Part shown: in pieces, positions 24,071 to 32,190 of the stretch
Layout: each line of letters starts with the position of its first letter
Numbering within the stretch: the stretch's first letter is position 1
Assembly: GCA_903860975.1 (NCBI GenBank)
Contig: CAIOSI010000010.1
Span: forward strand, 1 to 46,188
Direction of reading: 5' to 3'
DNA from: an uncultured Alphaproteobacteria bacterium
GTDB taxonomy: Bacteria > Pseudomonadota > Alphaproteobacteria > Caulobacterales > Caulobacteraceae
DNA: 46,188 nucleotides
Notes under the pieces: generated by a model
What the model was told of the DNA's origin: nothing
Seen by the model: only the letters and a program-made list of their open reading frames with translations
Databases searched by the model: none
Program-made: the position numbers and the translations under genes

Positions 24071-26338
24071 CTAGGCTCGTTCGGCTGCTGGTATAGATGA
24101 TGCGCAGGCAAGCCCTCCCAGATCAATAGTCAGCCCATTTCTAGCCGCGGCTGACACCCGCTCGATGGTTTCGAGCAGCGCGACCTGATCAATGGGCTTG
24201 GCGATATAGTCGTTCATTCCACAGGCAAGATACCGTTCGCGGTCACCTGACATTGCGTTTGCGGTCAGGGCGATGATCGGTACGTCACAGCGCGGCTGCG
24301 GCATCGCGCGAATTTTCGCCGTTGCGGTCAGGCCGTCCATGACCGGCATCTGAATGTCCATCAAGACGATATCGTAGGTATGATCGACCATGGCCTGGAC
24401 GGCTTCAGCGCCGTCTGAGGCGAGCGTGACCTCATGTCCGGCAAGCTCCAGGCACATCTGGACGATCATGCGGTTTATCGGGTGGTCATCAACCACCAGG
24501 ACTTGGCGTGGTCGGGTCGCTATCGATCTGAGTGAGACGTCCCCAGCCTCGACACGTGGCATCTCAGCTGGCGGCGCCTGGATTGTAAACCGGAAGGTGC
24601 TTCCCAAACCCGGCGCGCTTTGGACGCCAATCTCGCCCCCCATGAGTTGAACCAGGTTCTTGCTTATGATCAGACCAAGGCCTGTACCGCCAAATCTGCG
24701 CGTCGTACTCGCGTCGGCCTGAACGAAGCGATCGAAGATCTTGGTTTGCGCGTCCTCACTAATACCAATGCCCATGTCTCTTACGGCAAATCTTAGCTGG
24801 CTATCCGGACCGTTAAGGCCGTAGCTCACCTCAATTGTAATTTCCCCTTGGCTGGAAAATTTGATGGCGTTGCTTACCAGGTTATTCAGGACTTGGCGTA
24901 ACTTCGTCGGATCGCCCACGACCCACGTCGGAACATCTTCCGCAACGGTCCAAACCATTCGCAGTTGCTTTTCCGAAGCCTGATTGCGCATCAGGAAGCA
25001 AAGTTCTTCGGTGAGGGCGGCGGGTTGGAAGGCAATCCTTTCCAGAGTGACTTGCCCGCTCTCGACCTTGGAGAAGTCGAGGATGTCGTTCAGGATAACG
25101 AGCAGATTCCGAGCTGATTTGAGCGCGACGCAGGCGCGCAGGTGTTGCTCAGCGTCGAGGTCCGTCATCATCAGCAGATCAAGCATACCGATCACGCCAT
25201 TCATTGGCGTACGCAGCTCGTGGCTCATGTTGGCCAGGAACTCACCCTGGGCGAGAGCCGCCTCTTCTGCCGCCCGGCTACGGTCCCTTAGCTCTGCAAG
25301 CAAAATCTGGTGGCGTGCCTCGGCAAGTTTTCGCTCGGTTACGTCGTATCGCACGGAAACGAACTGTTCGGGGCGCCCATCGAGCCCGATCAGCGGGACG
25401 ATGGTGGTGTCGACCCAATAGAATTCGCCGTTCTTGTTCCGGTTGCAGATTTCGCCGTGCCAAGGACGTCCCGAGGAGATGGTGCGCCAGAGATCAATGA
25501 AAAATGATTTCGGATGTTGGCCTGAATTCAGCATCCGATGGTTCTTGCCGAGGAGTTCTTCAGTTGAATAACCGCTGACGGCGCAAAAGCGCTCGTTCGC
25601 AAAAATGATGTCGCCACGGTTGCTGGTGATCGCGACGATTGCGAAACGATCCAAGGCTTCTTGGTAAGCCGAACGCGCCGCAAGAGCCAACTTGGCCGCT
25701 TCGAGCGCCTCGCGCTTTTGCTCATGCGCCTCCATGAGCTCCGAAATATCCGTTTCGATCGCTATGAAGCCCTCAAGCTCGCCCTCAGCATCAAAGGCGG
25801 GCTGAATTTCGAGATCCAGCCAATAGAGCCGGCCACCTTTCGCGCGATTGAGAATTTGAGCCTTGATCGGCGCGCGGTTCGCAAGGGCCACCCTGATCGC
25901 CTTGATGACCGATGGGTCAGTCTGCTGACATTGCAACAAGCGACCGGGGGTCTGGCCTAGGACTTCTGCGCTTGTGTACCCGGTCAGGGTTTCAAAAGCG
26001 GAATTCACCCACGTAATTCGACCTTCAGGATCGGTTTGAACAATGCCATTGGCCGAGAGCCTTACAATCCGGTCAGTCCAAGGATCTGTGGCGCCCTGAA
26101 AGGGCGGCGGGTGTTTCAGGCTTGGGTTGTATGGTGCCGCCAGTTCGCCCGACAAATTGAAAAGCCCGACCTGTTCCGAGGGGGGGGCTGTAACCGCTAG
26201 GGTCTCGTTCAAGCCTGAGCAGGAAGGCCGTGCGTGCGGTGCGCAAGGAGGGACAAAATCGGCAAGCGGAGGTGGCGCCTCACTTGTCGCGCCAGCAGGG
26301 TTTGAGATCGCGTCGGGACCAGGCCATTTGGAATCCAT
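24071..26338 (-). CDS. Hybrid sensor histidine kinase with two PAS domains and a receiver, about 755 aa
   Basis: Cytoplasmic. A Pro-rich N-terminus (about 1-90) is followed by PAS1 (about 90-205), PAS2 (about 220-340), HisKA with His373 (MSHELRTPMNGVIGML), HATPase (NLVSNAIKF, VRDMGIGI, GGTGLGLIIS) and a C-terminal receiver (VLVVDDHPINR, LMDIQMPVMDG, YIAKPID). PAS1 resembles a LOV domain (TDPSVIKAIRVALANR, FIAIETDIS), but the flavin-binding Cys of N-C-R-F-L-Q is absent (it reads T-P-G-R-L-L-Q), so blue-light photochemistry is unlikely. Start: ATG 26338 after AGGG; a GTG lies just upstream. It is the first gene of the operon with the receiver and Hpt. Confidence 0.9.
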   Translation of the reverse strand: MDSKWPGPDAISNPAGATSEAPPPLADFVPPCAPHARPSCSGLNETLAVTAPPSEQVGLFNLSGELAAPYNPSLKHPPPFQGATDPWTDRIVRLSANGIVQTDPEGRITWVNSAFETLTGYTSAEVLGQTPGRLLQCQQTDPSVIKAIRVALANRAPIKAQILNRAKGGRLYWLDLEIQPAFDAEGELEGFIAIETDISELMEAHEQKREALEAAKLALAARSAYQEALDRFAIVAITSNRGDIIFANERFCAVSGYSTEELLGKNHRMLNSGQHPKSFFIDLWRTISSGRPWHGEICNRNKNGEFYWVDTTIVPLIGLDGRPEQFVSVRYDVTERKLAEARHQILLAELRDRSRAAEEAALAQGEFLANMSHELRTPMNGVIGMLDLLMMTDLDAEQHLRACVALKSARNLLVILNDILDFSKVESGQVTLERIAFQPAALTEELCFLMRNQASEKQLRMVWTVAEDVPTWVVGDPTKLRQVLNNLVSNAIKFSSQGEITIEVSYGLNGPDSQLRFAVRDMGIGISEDAQTKIFDRFVQADASTTRRFGGTGLGLIISKNLVQLMGGEIGVQSAPGLGSTFRFTIQAPPAEMPRVEAGDVSLRSIATRPRQVLVVDDHPINRMIVQMCLELAGHEVTLASDGAEAVQAMVDHTYDIVLMDIQMPVMDGLTATAKIRAMPQPRCDVPIIALTANAMSGDRERYLACGMNDYIAKPIDQVALLETIERVSAAARNGLTIDLGGLACASSIPAAERA

Positions 26339-26385
26339 CACAACCCTATTCTAGGGATGGACGCGTAGCGGAGGAATCGGGGTTA

Positions 26386-26393
26386 CTACGTAG
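26386..26393 (-). promoter_or_regulatory. CTACGTAG palindrome upstream of the hybrid kinase operon
   Basis: A perfect copy of the palindrome at 22930-22937, placed 48 bases upstream of the hybrid-kinase ATG. It may be a site for one of the FixJ-type regulators encoded nearby. The flanks are AT-rich on one side (TTATTTAAG). Confidence 0.35.
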
Positions 26394-26569
26394 CTTATTT
26401 AAGAAGCGGCCGATCGAGGTATCGCCCCGCTGCGATCAACAGCGTTTTAGACGGATTGCGGCGCTCGCCCGGGGTCTTTTTTGGGACGTCCAGAAGTAAA
26501 TAATCATATTAATATAGGGGATTTGGGGGTGGTGATTTTTTGTGTATTGGTCCAAGTATAAACAAAATA

Positions 26570-26657
26570 ACAGATGATATTATTCTGTAAATCAAAATCC
26601 ATTAAGGGATTAATTACAGGAATTATATTTCATTTGAGATTGAATATTATCTGTAAT
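26570..26657. promoter_or_regulatory. Cluster of ACAG/CTGT inverted repeats in the kinase-kinase divergent region
   Basis: ACAGA-N9-TCTGT lies at 26570-26588. ATTACAG (26613-26619) and CTGTAAT (26651-26657) form a second perfect seven-base inverted repeat. CTGTAA also occurs at 26585-26590, so one half-site is used several times. The region 26500-26660 is strongly AT-rich inside a GC-rich window and contains no gene. It probably carries promoters for the FixL-like gene and binding sites for an unknown regulator. Confidence 0.4.
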
Positions 26658-26685
26658 CGCCGAGGCGGCCGCATCCTCGGGCCGG

Positions 26686-26702
26686 GTACGTAAAAATACG
26701 TA
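26686..26702 (+). promoter_or_regulatory. Tandem TACGTA sites upstream of the FixL-like gene
   Basis: GTACGTAA and ATACGTAT follow each other with their TACGTA cores exactly ten bases apart, one helix turn. They lie about 160 bases before the FixL-like ATG. The core matches the CTACGTAG palindromes at 22930 and 26386. This arrangement would suit a dimeric LuxR/FixJ-type activator. Confidence 0.4.
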
Positions 26703-26861
26703 TATAAAGGTGGGGCAAAATCACGAGTGATGCATTTCATAAATTATGCTTATGAGAAAATGACAGATCGTTTGGATCGGTGTCCCGAAGTCTGTGTATT
26801 GGCCTTTCCGCAATATCCATCCCAAGCGTTACTGCGGCTGGTGGGCGAATAGGAGGTACTT

Positions 26862-29800
26862 ATGAGGACGCTCCACCAGTTTGTGTCGGGCTCTAAGTCC
26901 GCCATCGCGATGTTCGACCTGGATATGACCTATTTGGCGGCGAGCCCGGCCTGGATGGACGACTACGGGCTAGCGGGCGATGTCGTCGGTAAACGTCATG
27001 ATCAAGTCTTCCCCGGGGAGATTTCCGAGGACTGGAAGGCGATCCATCAGCGGGCACTGCGCGGCGAAACCCTTTCAGAAAATTGCCAACAATTCGTCCG
27101 TGCCGACGGGCGCATTCAATACCTGAGCTGGGAGGTCAGGCCCTGGCGCACCGACGCCGAGGAAATCGGCGGAATCACGATCTGGTCCCAAGATGTTACG
27201 GAGCGTGAGGTCTTGCAAAAAGCCCTGCAAGACAGGGAGGCTCGACTGAACTGGGCGCTCGCGGCCTCGACAAGGTCTGTCGCAACCTTGCTTCATGCCG
27301 AAAGCCTGGAGGGTGTGGTCTCCAGCCTCTGCGAGGCAATTGTCGCAGACGACACCTATGTCCTGGCGCTCGTGGGCCTCGTGGAGCCCTTGCCAAGTAA
27401 AGCGGTCAAGATTGTCTCTTCGGCCGGCCGGGCACGGGGATATGTGGACGGCCTAAATCTCAGCTGGGATGAGACCCAGATTGGAGGCGGCGGCCCCACA
27501 TGCCGCGCCATTCTCGGTGGCACAGTTGAGGTTGTGGGCGACTGCGAGACCGACCCGGTGTTTGCGCCCTGGAAGGAGAGTGCCGCCCGCTTTGGCATCC
27601 GCTCGAGCGTGACGGTTCCCTTCTTCTGTGAGGGTTCGATTGCCGGCGTCTTGATTGTCTATGCCGCCTGTCCAGATTCGTTCGGATTGCTGGAGCTGAC
27701 GTTATTTCGGCAACTTGCTGACGAGCTTGCGTTTTCGTCAGCGATTGAAGTTGAGCGCGCAGCCTTGGGTCATGCTGAAAACGCCCAACGCGCGGCTGAG
27801 ATCGCGCGAGAGGTGGCGATCGAGAATCTTCGTGAAAGCGAAAATAGATATCGGCTGATTGCAGAAAATGCAGATGACGTTATATATACTTGTAATGTAG
27901 ATGGTTTTATTGATTATATTTCGTCTTCCATTAAAAGACTTACGGGATTGGAGTCGAATTATTATATAGGAAAACGTATATTCGATAATATTGATAATAT
28001 AAATGATTCAAAAAAGAGTTCATTTATAAGTGAATATTTCGGGTCTCGATTTGGCGAGGGCACCCCGCCGGCGGAGCCTTCCAGAGAATATGAATATCGA
28101 AGGGCGGATGGGTCTTTGGGCTGGGCACAAGGCAACCCCAGCCTTATCCGAGATGCGGAAGGCAAGCCTATTGGCCTGATGTCGGTCATTCGCGACATCA
28201 CAGAGCGTCGCGCCGCGAGCGAAGCCATCGTCAAAAAGGAAGCCCAACTCCAATCCCAAAACTGGGCGCTCCGGGCCTATTCAAGGTCGACTTCAGCCCT
28301 GCTACATTCCGTAAGTCTGGAGGGGGTGACCGCGAGCGTCTGCCGGGCCATCGTCGAAGACGACCACTATATCCTCTCCGCCGTTTTCCTTGCAGAGCCT
28401 GCCCCCAGTAAGGCGATCAAACTCGTCTCTGGAGCCGGGCGCGCAAGAGACTATTTGGACGGCCTCAATCTGAGCTGGAATGAAGATGAGGCCATCGGCC
28501 GCGGCCCCGTTGGGCGAGCCATTCGACGGGGTTCTGTGGAGGTCATGCGCGACGGCCAGACCGATCCGGTCTATGCGCCCTGGCGCAATCGGGCCGCCTC
28601 TTTTGGGATTCGTTCCGCCGTCGCCGTACCCTTCTTTCATGGGGAGGAAATCCGCGGTGCCTTGGTTGTCTATGCCGACCGCCCTGATGCCTTCGGTGCG
28701 CTTGAGCTGGACCTCTTTCGGCAGCTGGCTAATGAGCTTGTCTTATCGATCGCAATGGAAGCTGAGCGTGCCCTTCACCAGACGACCCAGCAGGCCCAAA
28801 GGACGGCTGAAGCCGCAGAGGCAGACGCGCTTGATCAGCTAAAAGAAAGTGAAGCACGCTATCGCCTGATTGCTGAGAATATCGGGGATGTAATCGTCAA
28901 GGCCAATAATAGCGGTATAATTGAATATGTATCGCCTTCTGTGAAGAAATTTACAGGACTAGATCCCGATTTATGGATCGGTAGAAATCTAAATGAAACT
29001 ATAGTTTCTGATATAAATATTCCTTACACGGAATATTTTAATGAAACGAAGTCGCTGAACTCTGATGATGAACGCGAATTCAAATATCGGCGAGCGGATG
29101 GGGACTTTGGCTGGGCGCAGGGGCGCACAACATTAATCCGAGACGCAGACAGCAATATTACGGGCCTGCTGACCGTCGTTCGCGACGTGACCGAACGTCA
29201 CAAGATGGCGCAAGAGGCGCGGTCGAGGGAACAGTCTTTGGCAGAAAGTGAGATGCGTCTGCGGCTGGCCGTGGACGCTTATGATCTGGGCATCATTGAT
29301 GGCGACCACGCCACGGGAACGCTCGTCGCCGACGTTGGCTTCGAGCGACTTCTGGGGTTACCACCCGGAGGATTAGAGGGCAGCTTCGAAAAGCTGGAGT
29401 CCTTGAGGGTGGGAAAGGCACCAGATCATGAGCTGGATGTCGAGGCCCGCAAACACCAGCAGTACGTTCAAGTGCGCATGCGGCGTGCCGATGGCGAGAT
29501 CCGTGATTTCAACGGCATAAGGCGTTTCTTTTATTCCGATGAAGGCGATCATTTGCGTTCAGTCGAAATCTATCGCGACGTCACCGAGGAGCGCCGCGCG
29601 CTGGCCGAACTTGAGCTTCGTGGCGACCACTTGAGAACACTCCGCTCTGAACTGGCTCATGTGTCGCGGTTAAACGCCATGGGCGAGATGGCTGCGGCCT
29701 TAGCGCATGAACTCAACCAGCCCCTGACCGCCATCGCGAACTCAATGGGCGCCCTGAAGATCTTGATTGGCGATGGTGGCCAGGCGTTTGAGGCATCAGC

Positions 29801-30377
29801 CCATCAGAGGGTCGTACGCGCCGCCAGCCATGCAGAGAACCAGGCCGTTCGGGCCGGCGAGATCGTGCGACGCATGCGAGACTTCATCGATCGCGGTGAA
29901 ACCGACGCGCGGATCGAACAACTGGCGCCGCTGGTTGATGATGCCGTTGCCCTGGCGCTGCCTGAACTGCAAGCGGCTCAGATCGCGCTGCGGGTTGAGA
30001 TTTCGCAAAGGGGCGCGCGCATCGTGGCCGACCGGATTCAAATTCAACAAGTGCTGGTAAATCTCATCCGCAATGCCGCGGAAGCCATGCGCGCAGGGCC
30101 TGGGCCTAACCAGCTTACGATCAGCGCAGCGGCGCGTGGCGATCAGGTGGAAATAGCGGTGTGTGACACAGGCCCCGGCATCGCGCCGGAAGTGGCCGAC
30201 AAGCTATTCTCTCCATTGCAGTCCACCAAGAGCGTCGGCATGGGGGTGGGGCTTTCAATCTGCCGCCGCATCATTGAGGCGCACGGGGGGAAAATTTGGC
30301 TGGAAACTTCCTCTTCAGGCGCTGACTTCCGTTTCACCATTCCGCTCGCGCGAAAGGCGCTGCGCCATGCCGTTTAG
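26862..30377 (+). CDS. FixL-like multi-PAS/GAF sensor histidine kinase, 1171 aa
   Basis: Soluble. Domains: PAS1 (about 5-115), GAF1 (125-300), PAS2 (325-445), GAF2 (455-630), PAS3 (655-770), PAS4 (790-900), then a FixL-type HisKA with His949 (LNAMGEMAAALAHELNQPLT) and HATPase (NLIRNAAEAM, VCDTGPGIA, GMGVGLSICRRI). GAF1-PAS2 and GAF2-PAS3 are a tandem duplication: YLDGLNLSW/YVDGLNLSW, EYRRADGSLGWAQG/KYRRADGDFGWAQG. Both duplicated PAS domains contain a strongly AT-rich stretch (about 27835-28045 and 28890-29060). AGGAGGT precedes the ATG. It overlaps the fixJ-like gene by 11 bases, so this is its partner. Whether any PAS binds haem, as FixL does, is not readable. Confidence 0.9.
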   Translation: MRTLHQFVSGSKSAIAMFDLDMTYLAASPAWMDDYGLAGDVVGKRHDQVFPGEISEDWKAIHQRALRGETLSENCQQFVRADGRIQYLSWEVRPWRTDAEEIGGITIWSQDVTEREVLQKALQDREARLNWALAASTRSVATLLHAESLEGVVSSLCEAIVADDTYVLALVGLVEPLPSKAVKIVSSAGRARGYVDGLNLSWDETQIGGGGPTCRAILGGTVEVVGDCETDPVFAPWKESAARFGIRSSVTVPFFCEGSIAGVLIVYAACPDSFGLLELTLFRQLADELAFSSAIEVERAALGHAENAQRAAEIAREVAIENLRESENRYRLIAENADDVIYTCNVDGFIDYISSSIKRLTGLESNYYIGKRIFDNIDNINDSKKSSFISEYFGSRFGEGTPPAEPSREYEYRRADGSLGWAQGNPSLIRDAEGKPIGLMSVIRDITERRAASEAIVKKEAQLQSQNWALRAYSRSTSALLHSVSLEGVTASVCRAIVEDDHYILSAVFLAEPAPSKAIKLVSGAGRARDYLDGLNLSWNEDEAIGRGPVGRAIRRGSVEVMRDGQTDPVYAPWRNRAASFGIRSAVAVPFFHGEEIRGALVVYADRPDAFGALELDLFRQLANELVLSIAMEAERALHQTTQQAQRTAEAAEADALDQLKESEARYRLIAENIGDVIVKANNSGIIEYVSPSVKKFTGLDPDLWIGRNLNETIVSDINIPYTEYFNETKSLNSDDEREFKYRRADGDFGWAQGRTTLIRDADSNITGLLTVVRDVTERHKMAQEARSREQSLAESEMRLRLAVDAYDLGIIDGDHATGTLVADVGFERLLGLPPGGLEGSFEKLESLRVGKAPDHELDVEARKHQQYVQVRMRRADGEIRDFNGIRRFFYSDEGDHLRSVEIYRDVTEERRALAELELRGDHLRTLRSELAHVSRLNAMGEMAAALAHELNQPLTAIANSMGALKILIGDGGQAFEASAHQRVVRAASHAENQAVRAGEIVRRMRDFIDRGETDARIEQLAPLVDDAVALALPELQAAQIALRVEISQRGARIVADRIQIQQVLVNLIRNAAEAMRAGPGPNQLTISAAARGDQVEIAVCDTGPGIAPEVADKLFSPLQSTKSVGMGVGLSICRRIIEAHGGKIWLETSSSGADFRFTIPLARKALRHAV

Positions 30378-30990
30378 TCGAATGCTGCATATCGTCGACG
30401 ACGACACAGATGTTCGTGAATCCGCAGAACTCCTTTTGGATGCGGCGGGCTACACTGTTGTCGCCTGGCCTTCAGGCGTCGCCTTCCTGGCGGGGGTCGA
30501 CACGGCAGTGCCAGCCTGTGTGCTGCTGGACATTAATATGCCGCAGATCGACGGGCTGGAGGTGCAGCGCCAGTTCATCGCGCGCGGCGTAACCTGGCCG
30601 GTGATCTTGCTGACCGGGCAAGGCGAGGTTTCCGTCGCGGTTCAGGCCATGAAGAACGGGGGCTTTGAATACCTTGAAAAGCCCTATTCCAGTGATCTGC
30701 TCCTGGCGACGGTAAAGGACGCCTTCAGCCGGCTGGAGGCCAGCCATAGGGAGGAGGCCGCCGTTCTGGAGGCAAAGACTCGGTTGGCTAAGCTTACGGC
30801 CCGAGAGTTGCAGGTGACCCAGGGGCTGCTGGCCGGCCTGCCCAATAAATTGATCGCCCATGAACTGCAGATCAGCGGGCGGACCGTCGAAATCCACCGC
30901 GCCAACGTGATGGATAAGCTCGATGTGCGCAGCTTATCTGCCTTGGTGCGAATGGCGCTGGCAGCCGGGATAAAGCCGCTGAATTCTTAA
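30367..30990 (+). CDS. FixJ-family response regulator, 207 aa
   Basis: Receiver plus LuxR-type HTH. Receiver: HIVDDDTDV, phospho-acceptor Asp55 in VLLDINMPQIDGLEVQ, LLTGQGEVSVAV, and FEYLEKPYS with the conserved Lys. HTH: LTARELQVTQGLLAGLPNK, then LIAHELQISGRTVEIHRANV. This is the FixJ pattern, a transcription activator when phosphorylated. The ATG at 30367 lies inside the end of the FixL-like gene, so expression is coupled. The gene ends 69 bases before a convergent paralogue. Targets are unknown; TACGTA-type sites upstream of nearby genes are candidates. Confidence 0.92.
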   Translation: MPFSRMLHIVDDDTDVRESAELLLDAAGYTVVAWPSGVAFLAGVDTAVPACVLLDINMPQIDGLEVQRQFIARGVTWPVILLTGQGEVSVAVQAMKNGGFEYLEKPYSSDLLLATVKDAFSRLEASHREEAAVLEAKTRLAKLTARELQVTQGLLAGLPNKLIAHELQISGRTVEIHRANVMDKLDVRSLSALVRMALAAGIKPLNS

Positions 30991-31059
30991 TCGAGGGAAT
31001 TTTTCAACCCAGCCAGGGCCAGGGTCAAAGTCAAAAGCTGAGAGTCTGTGGTTGGTAGG

Positions 31060-31686
31060 TCAAAGCCTTGGCAACGGCTCCAAGCCTGCGGCAAGCGCGA
31101 TGCGCACCGCTTCGGAAAGACTTTTAGCTTGGAATTTGCCCATAATCTCGGCCCGGTAAATTTCGACAGTGCTGACACTGATGCCCAGTTCGTGGGCGAT
31201 CAACTTATTGGGCAACCCCGCGAGCAGGCCGCGCATGACATCTGTTTCGCGGCGGATCAACTTAGCGACACCCGCCTTGGCTTGGACCGTCGTTGCGCGG
31301 TCGAAATTGCAGCCTTCAAGTTTTGCAAAGGCCTCGGCGACAGCCTGGAGCAGCAAATCGTTCGGATAGGGCTTCTCCAAGAACTCGAACGCGCCGTTCT
31401 TCAACGCTCGAACGGCAATTGAGAGGTCCCCTTGGCCAGTCAGTAAAATAATTGGAAATGCGCTGCCGCGCTTAACCAGTCGACGTTGCACTTCCAAGCC
31501 GTCCATGTGCTGCATATGAAAATCTAGCAGTACACATGCAGGGATCGACGGATCGAGCTTGGCCAGAAACGCGATACCGGAGGTATAGGTCAAAACACTG
31601 TAGCCTGCGACGCTCAGCAGCAGGCCTAAAGATTCAAGAACGCCATCGTCGTCGTCAACGACGTGGATCACCCGCCGGCTGGGCAT
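31060..31686 (-). CDS. Second FixJ-family response regulator (orphan), 208 aa
   Basis: A close paralogue of the convergent gene at 30367-30990. Receiver: HVVDDDDGV, Asp55 in VLLDFHMQHMDGLEVQ (His-Met-Gln where the usual Met-Pro is), LLTGQGDLSIAV, and FEFLEKPYP. HTH: LIRRETDVMRGLLAGLPNK, LIAHELGISVSTVEIYRAEI. The first HTH helix has L-I-R-R-E in place of L-T-x-R-E. No kinase gene lies beside it, so the FixL-like kinase may serve both regulators. The two genes share LLAGLPNKLIAHEL exactly, which points to duplication and inversion. DNA targets may overlap. Confidence 0.9.
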   Translation of the reverse strand: MPSRRVIHVVDDDDGVLESLGLLLSVAGYSVLTYTSGIAFLAKLDPSIPACVLLDFHMQHMDGLEVQRRLVKRGSAFPIILLTGQGDLSIAVRALKNGAFEFLEKPYPNDLLLQAVAEAFAKLEGCNFDRATTVQAKAGVAKLIRRETDVMRGLLAGLPNKLIAHELGISVSTVEIYRAEIMGKFQAKSLSEAVRIALAAGLEPLPRL

Positions 31687-32190
31687 GTGGCGACTCCCTG
31701 CGATCCAAGAAATTCTCGATCAGGTGTCAATACCGCTCTGAGCATCCTCATTTCGGCCGAAGTTAAATTCCCCAGTTCGCAGCGGCGCACGCAGCCATCC
31801 GCTTGCGCAGCGCCTCGCGCGATGCGTCGGCAGCCGCTATCTGGCTTTGCGAAAAAAGCAACAAGCAGAGCGTTTCCCTTAGGGAAATGTTGGATGAATG
31901 TTTGGGGCAATTCATAGATTCCAGACCAAAGTTGCTATGCGTATTCTTTGTATAGATCGTCATTAGGCTGTGGTTTGGATGTGGAAAAGCAAACAACTGG
32001 CCAGGCTAACGGATTTCGTTATTCGCAGATCGCGCGCCGCAAAATCGGTAATCGAGGGCTAATTCAAAAACGCCATTCCAATCTTCACCTGCAATTTTGT
32101 GAGACGCCAAGAAGGAATGAATCAAGCTCAGCCAAATTCCACCAATTGCTCAGGTGTGCAATTTCCGGCCCGTGGGGCGGGGGTTCCTGA
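31687..32190. other. Gap upstream of the second fixJ-like gene; possible 50-aa frame
   Basis: No firm gene. On the minus strand an ATG at 31913-31915 opens a 50-aa frame ending near 31763 (MNCPKHSSNISLRETLCLLL and on to a helical Ala-rich C-terminus). It has no good ribosome binding site and its status is open. The remainder is moderately AT-rich and shows no RNA gene. Confidence 0.25.
31873..31887. promoter_or_regulatory. 15-base palindrome upstream of the second fixJ-like gene
   Basis: TTTCCCT-T-AGGGAAA is a perfect seven-base inverted repeat around one central base, about 190 bases before the ATG of the fixJ-like gene at 31686. It has the form of an operator for a dimeric regulator. It also lies inside the possible 50-aa frame, so it could be coincidental. 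Confidence 0.35.

Noticed and set aside
24071..26338. LOV photoreceptor in the hybrid kinase
   Set aside because: PAS1 has LOV-like spacing but lacks the photoactive Cys, so I call it only a PAS domain.
26862..30377. Oxygen-sensing haem FixL
   Set aside because: The kinase core is FixL-type, but I could not identify a haem-binding His in any PAS domain. Oxygen sensing is not claimed.
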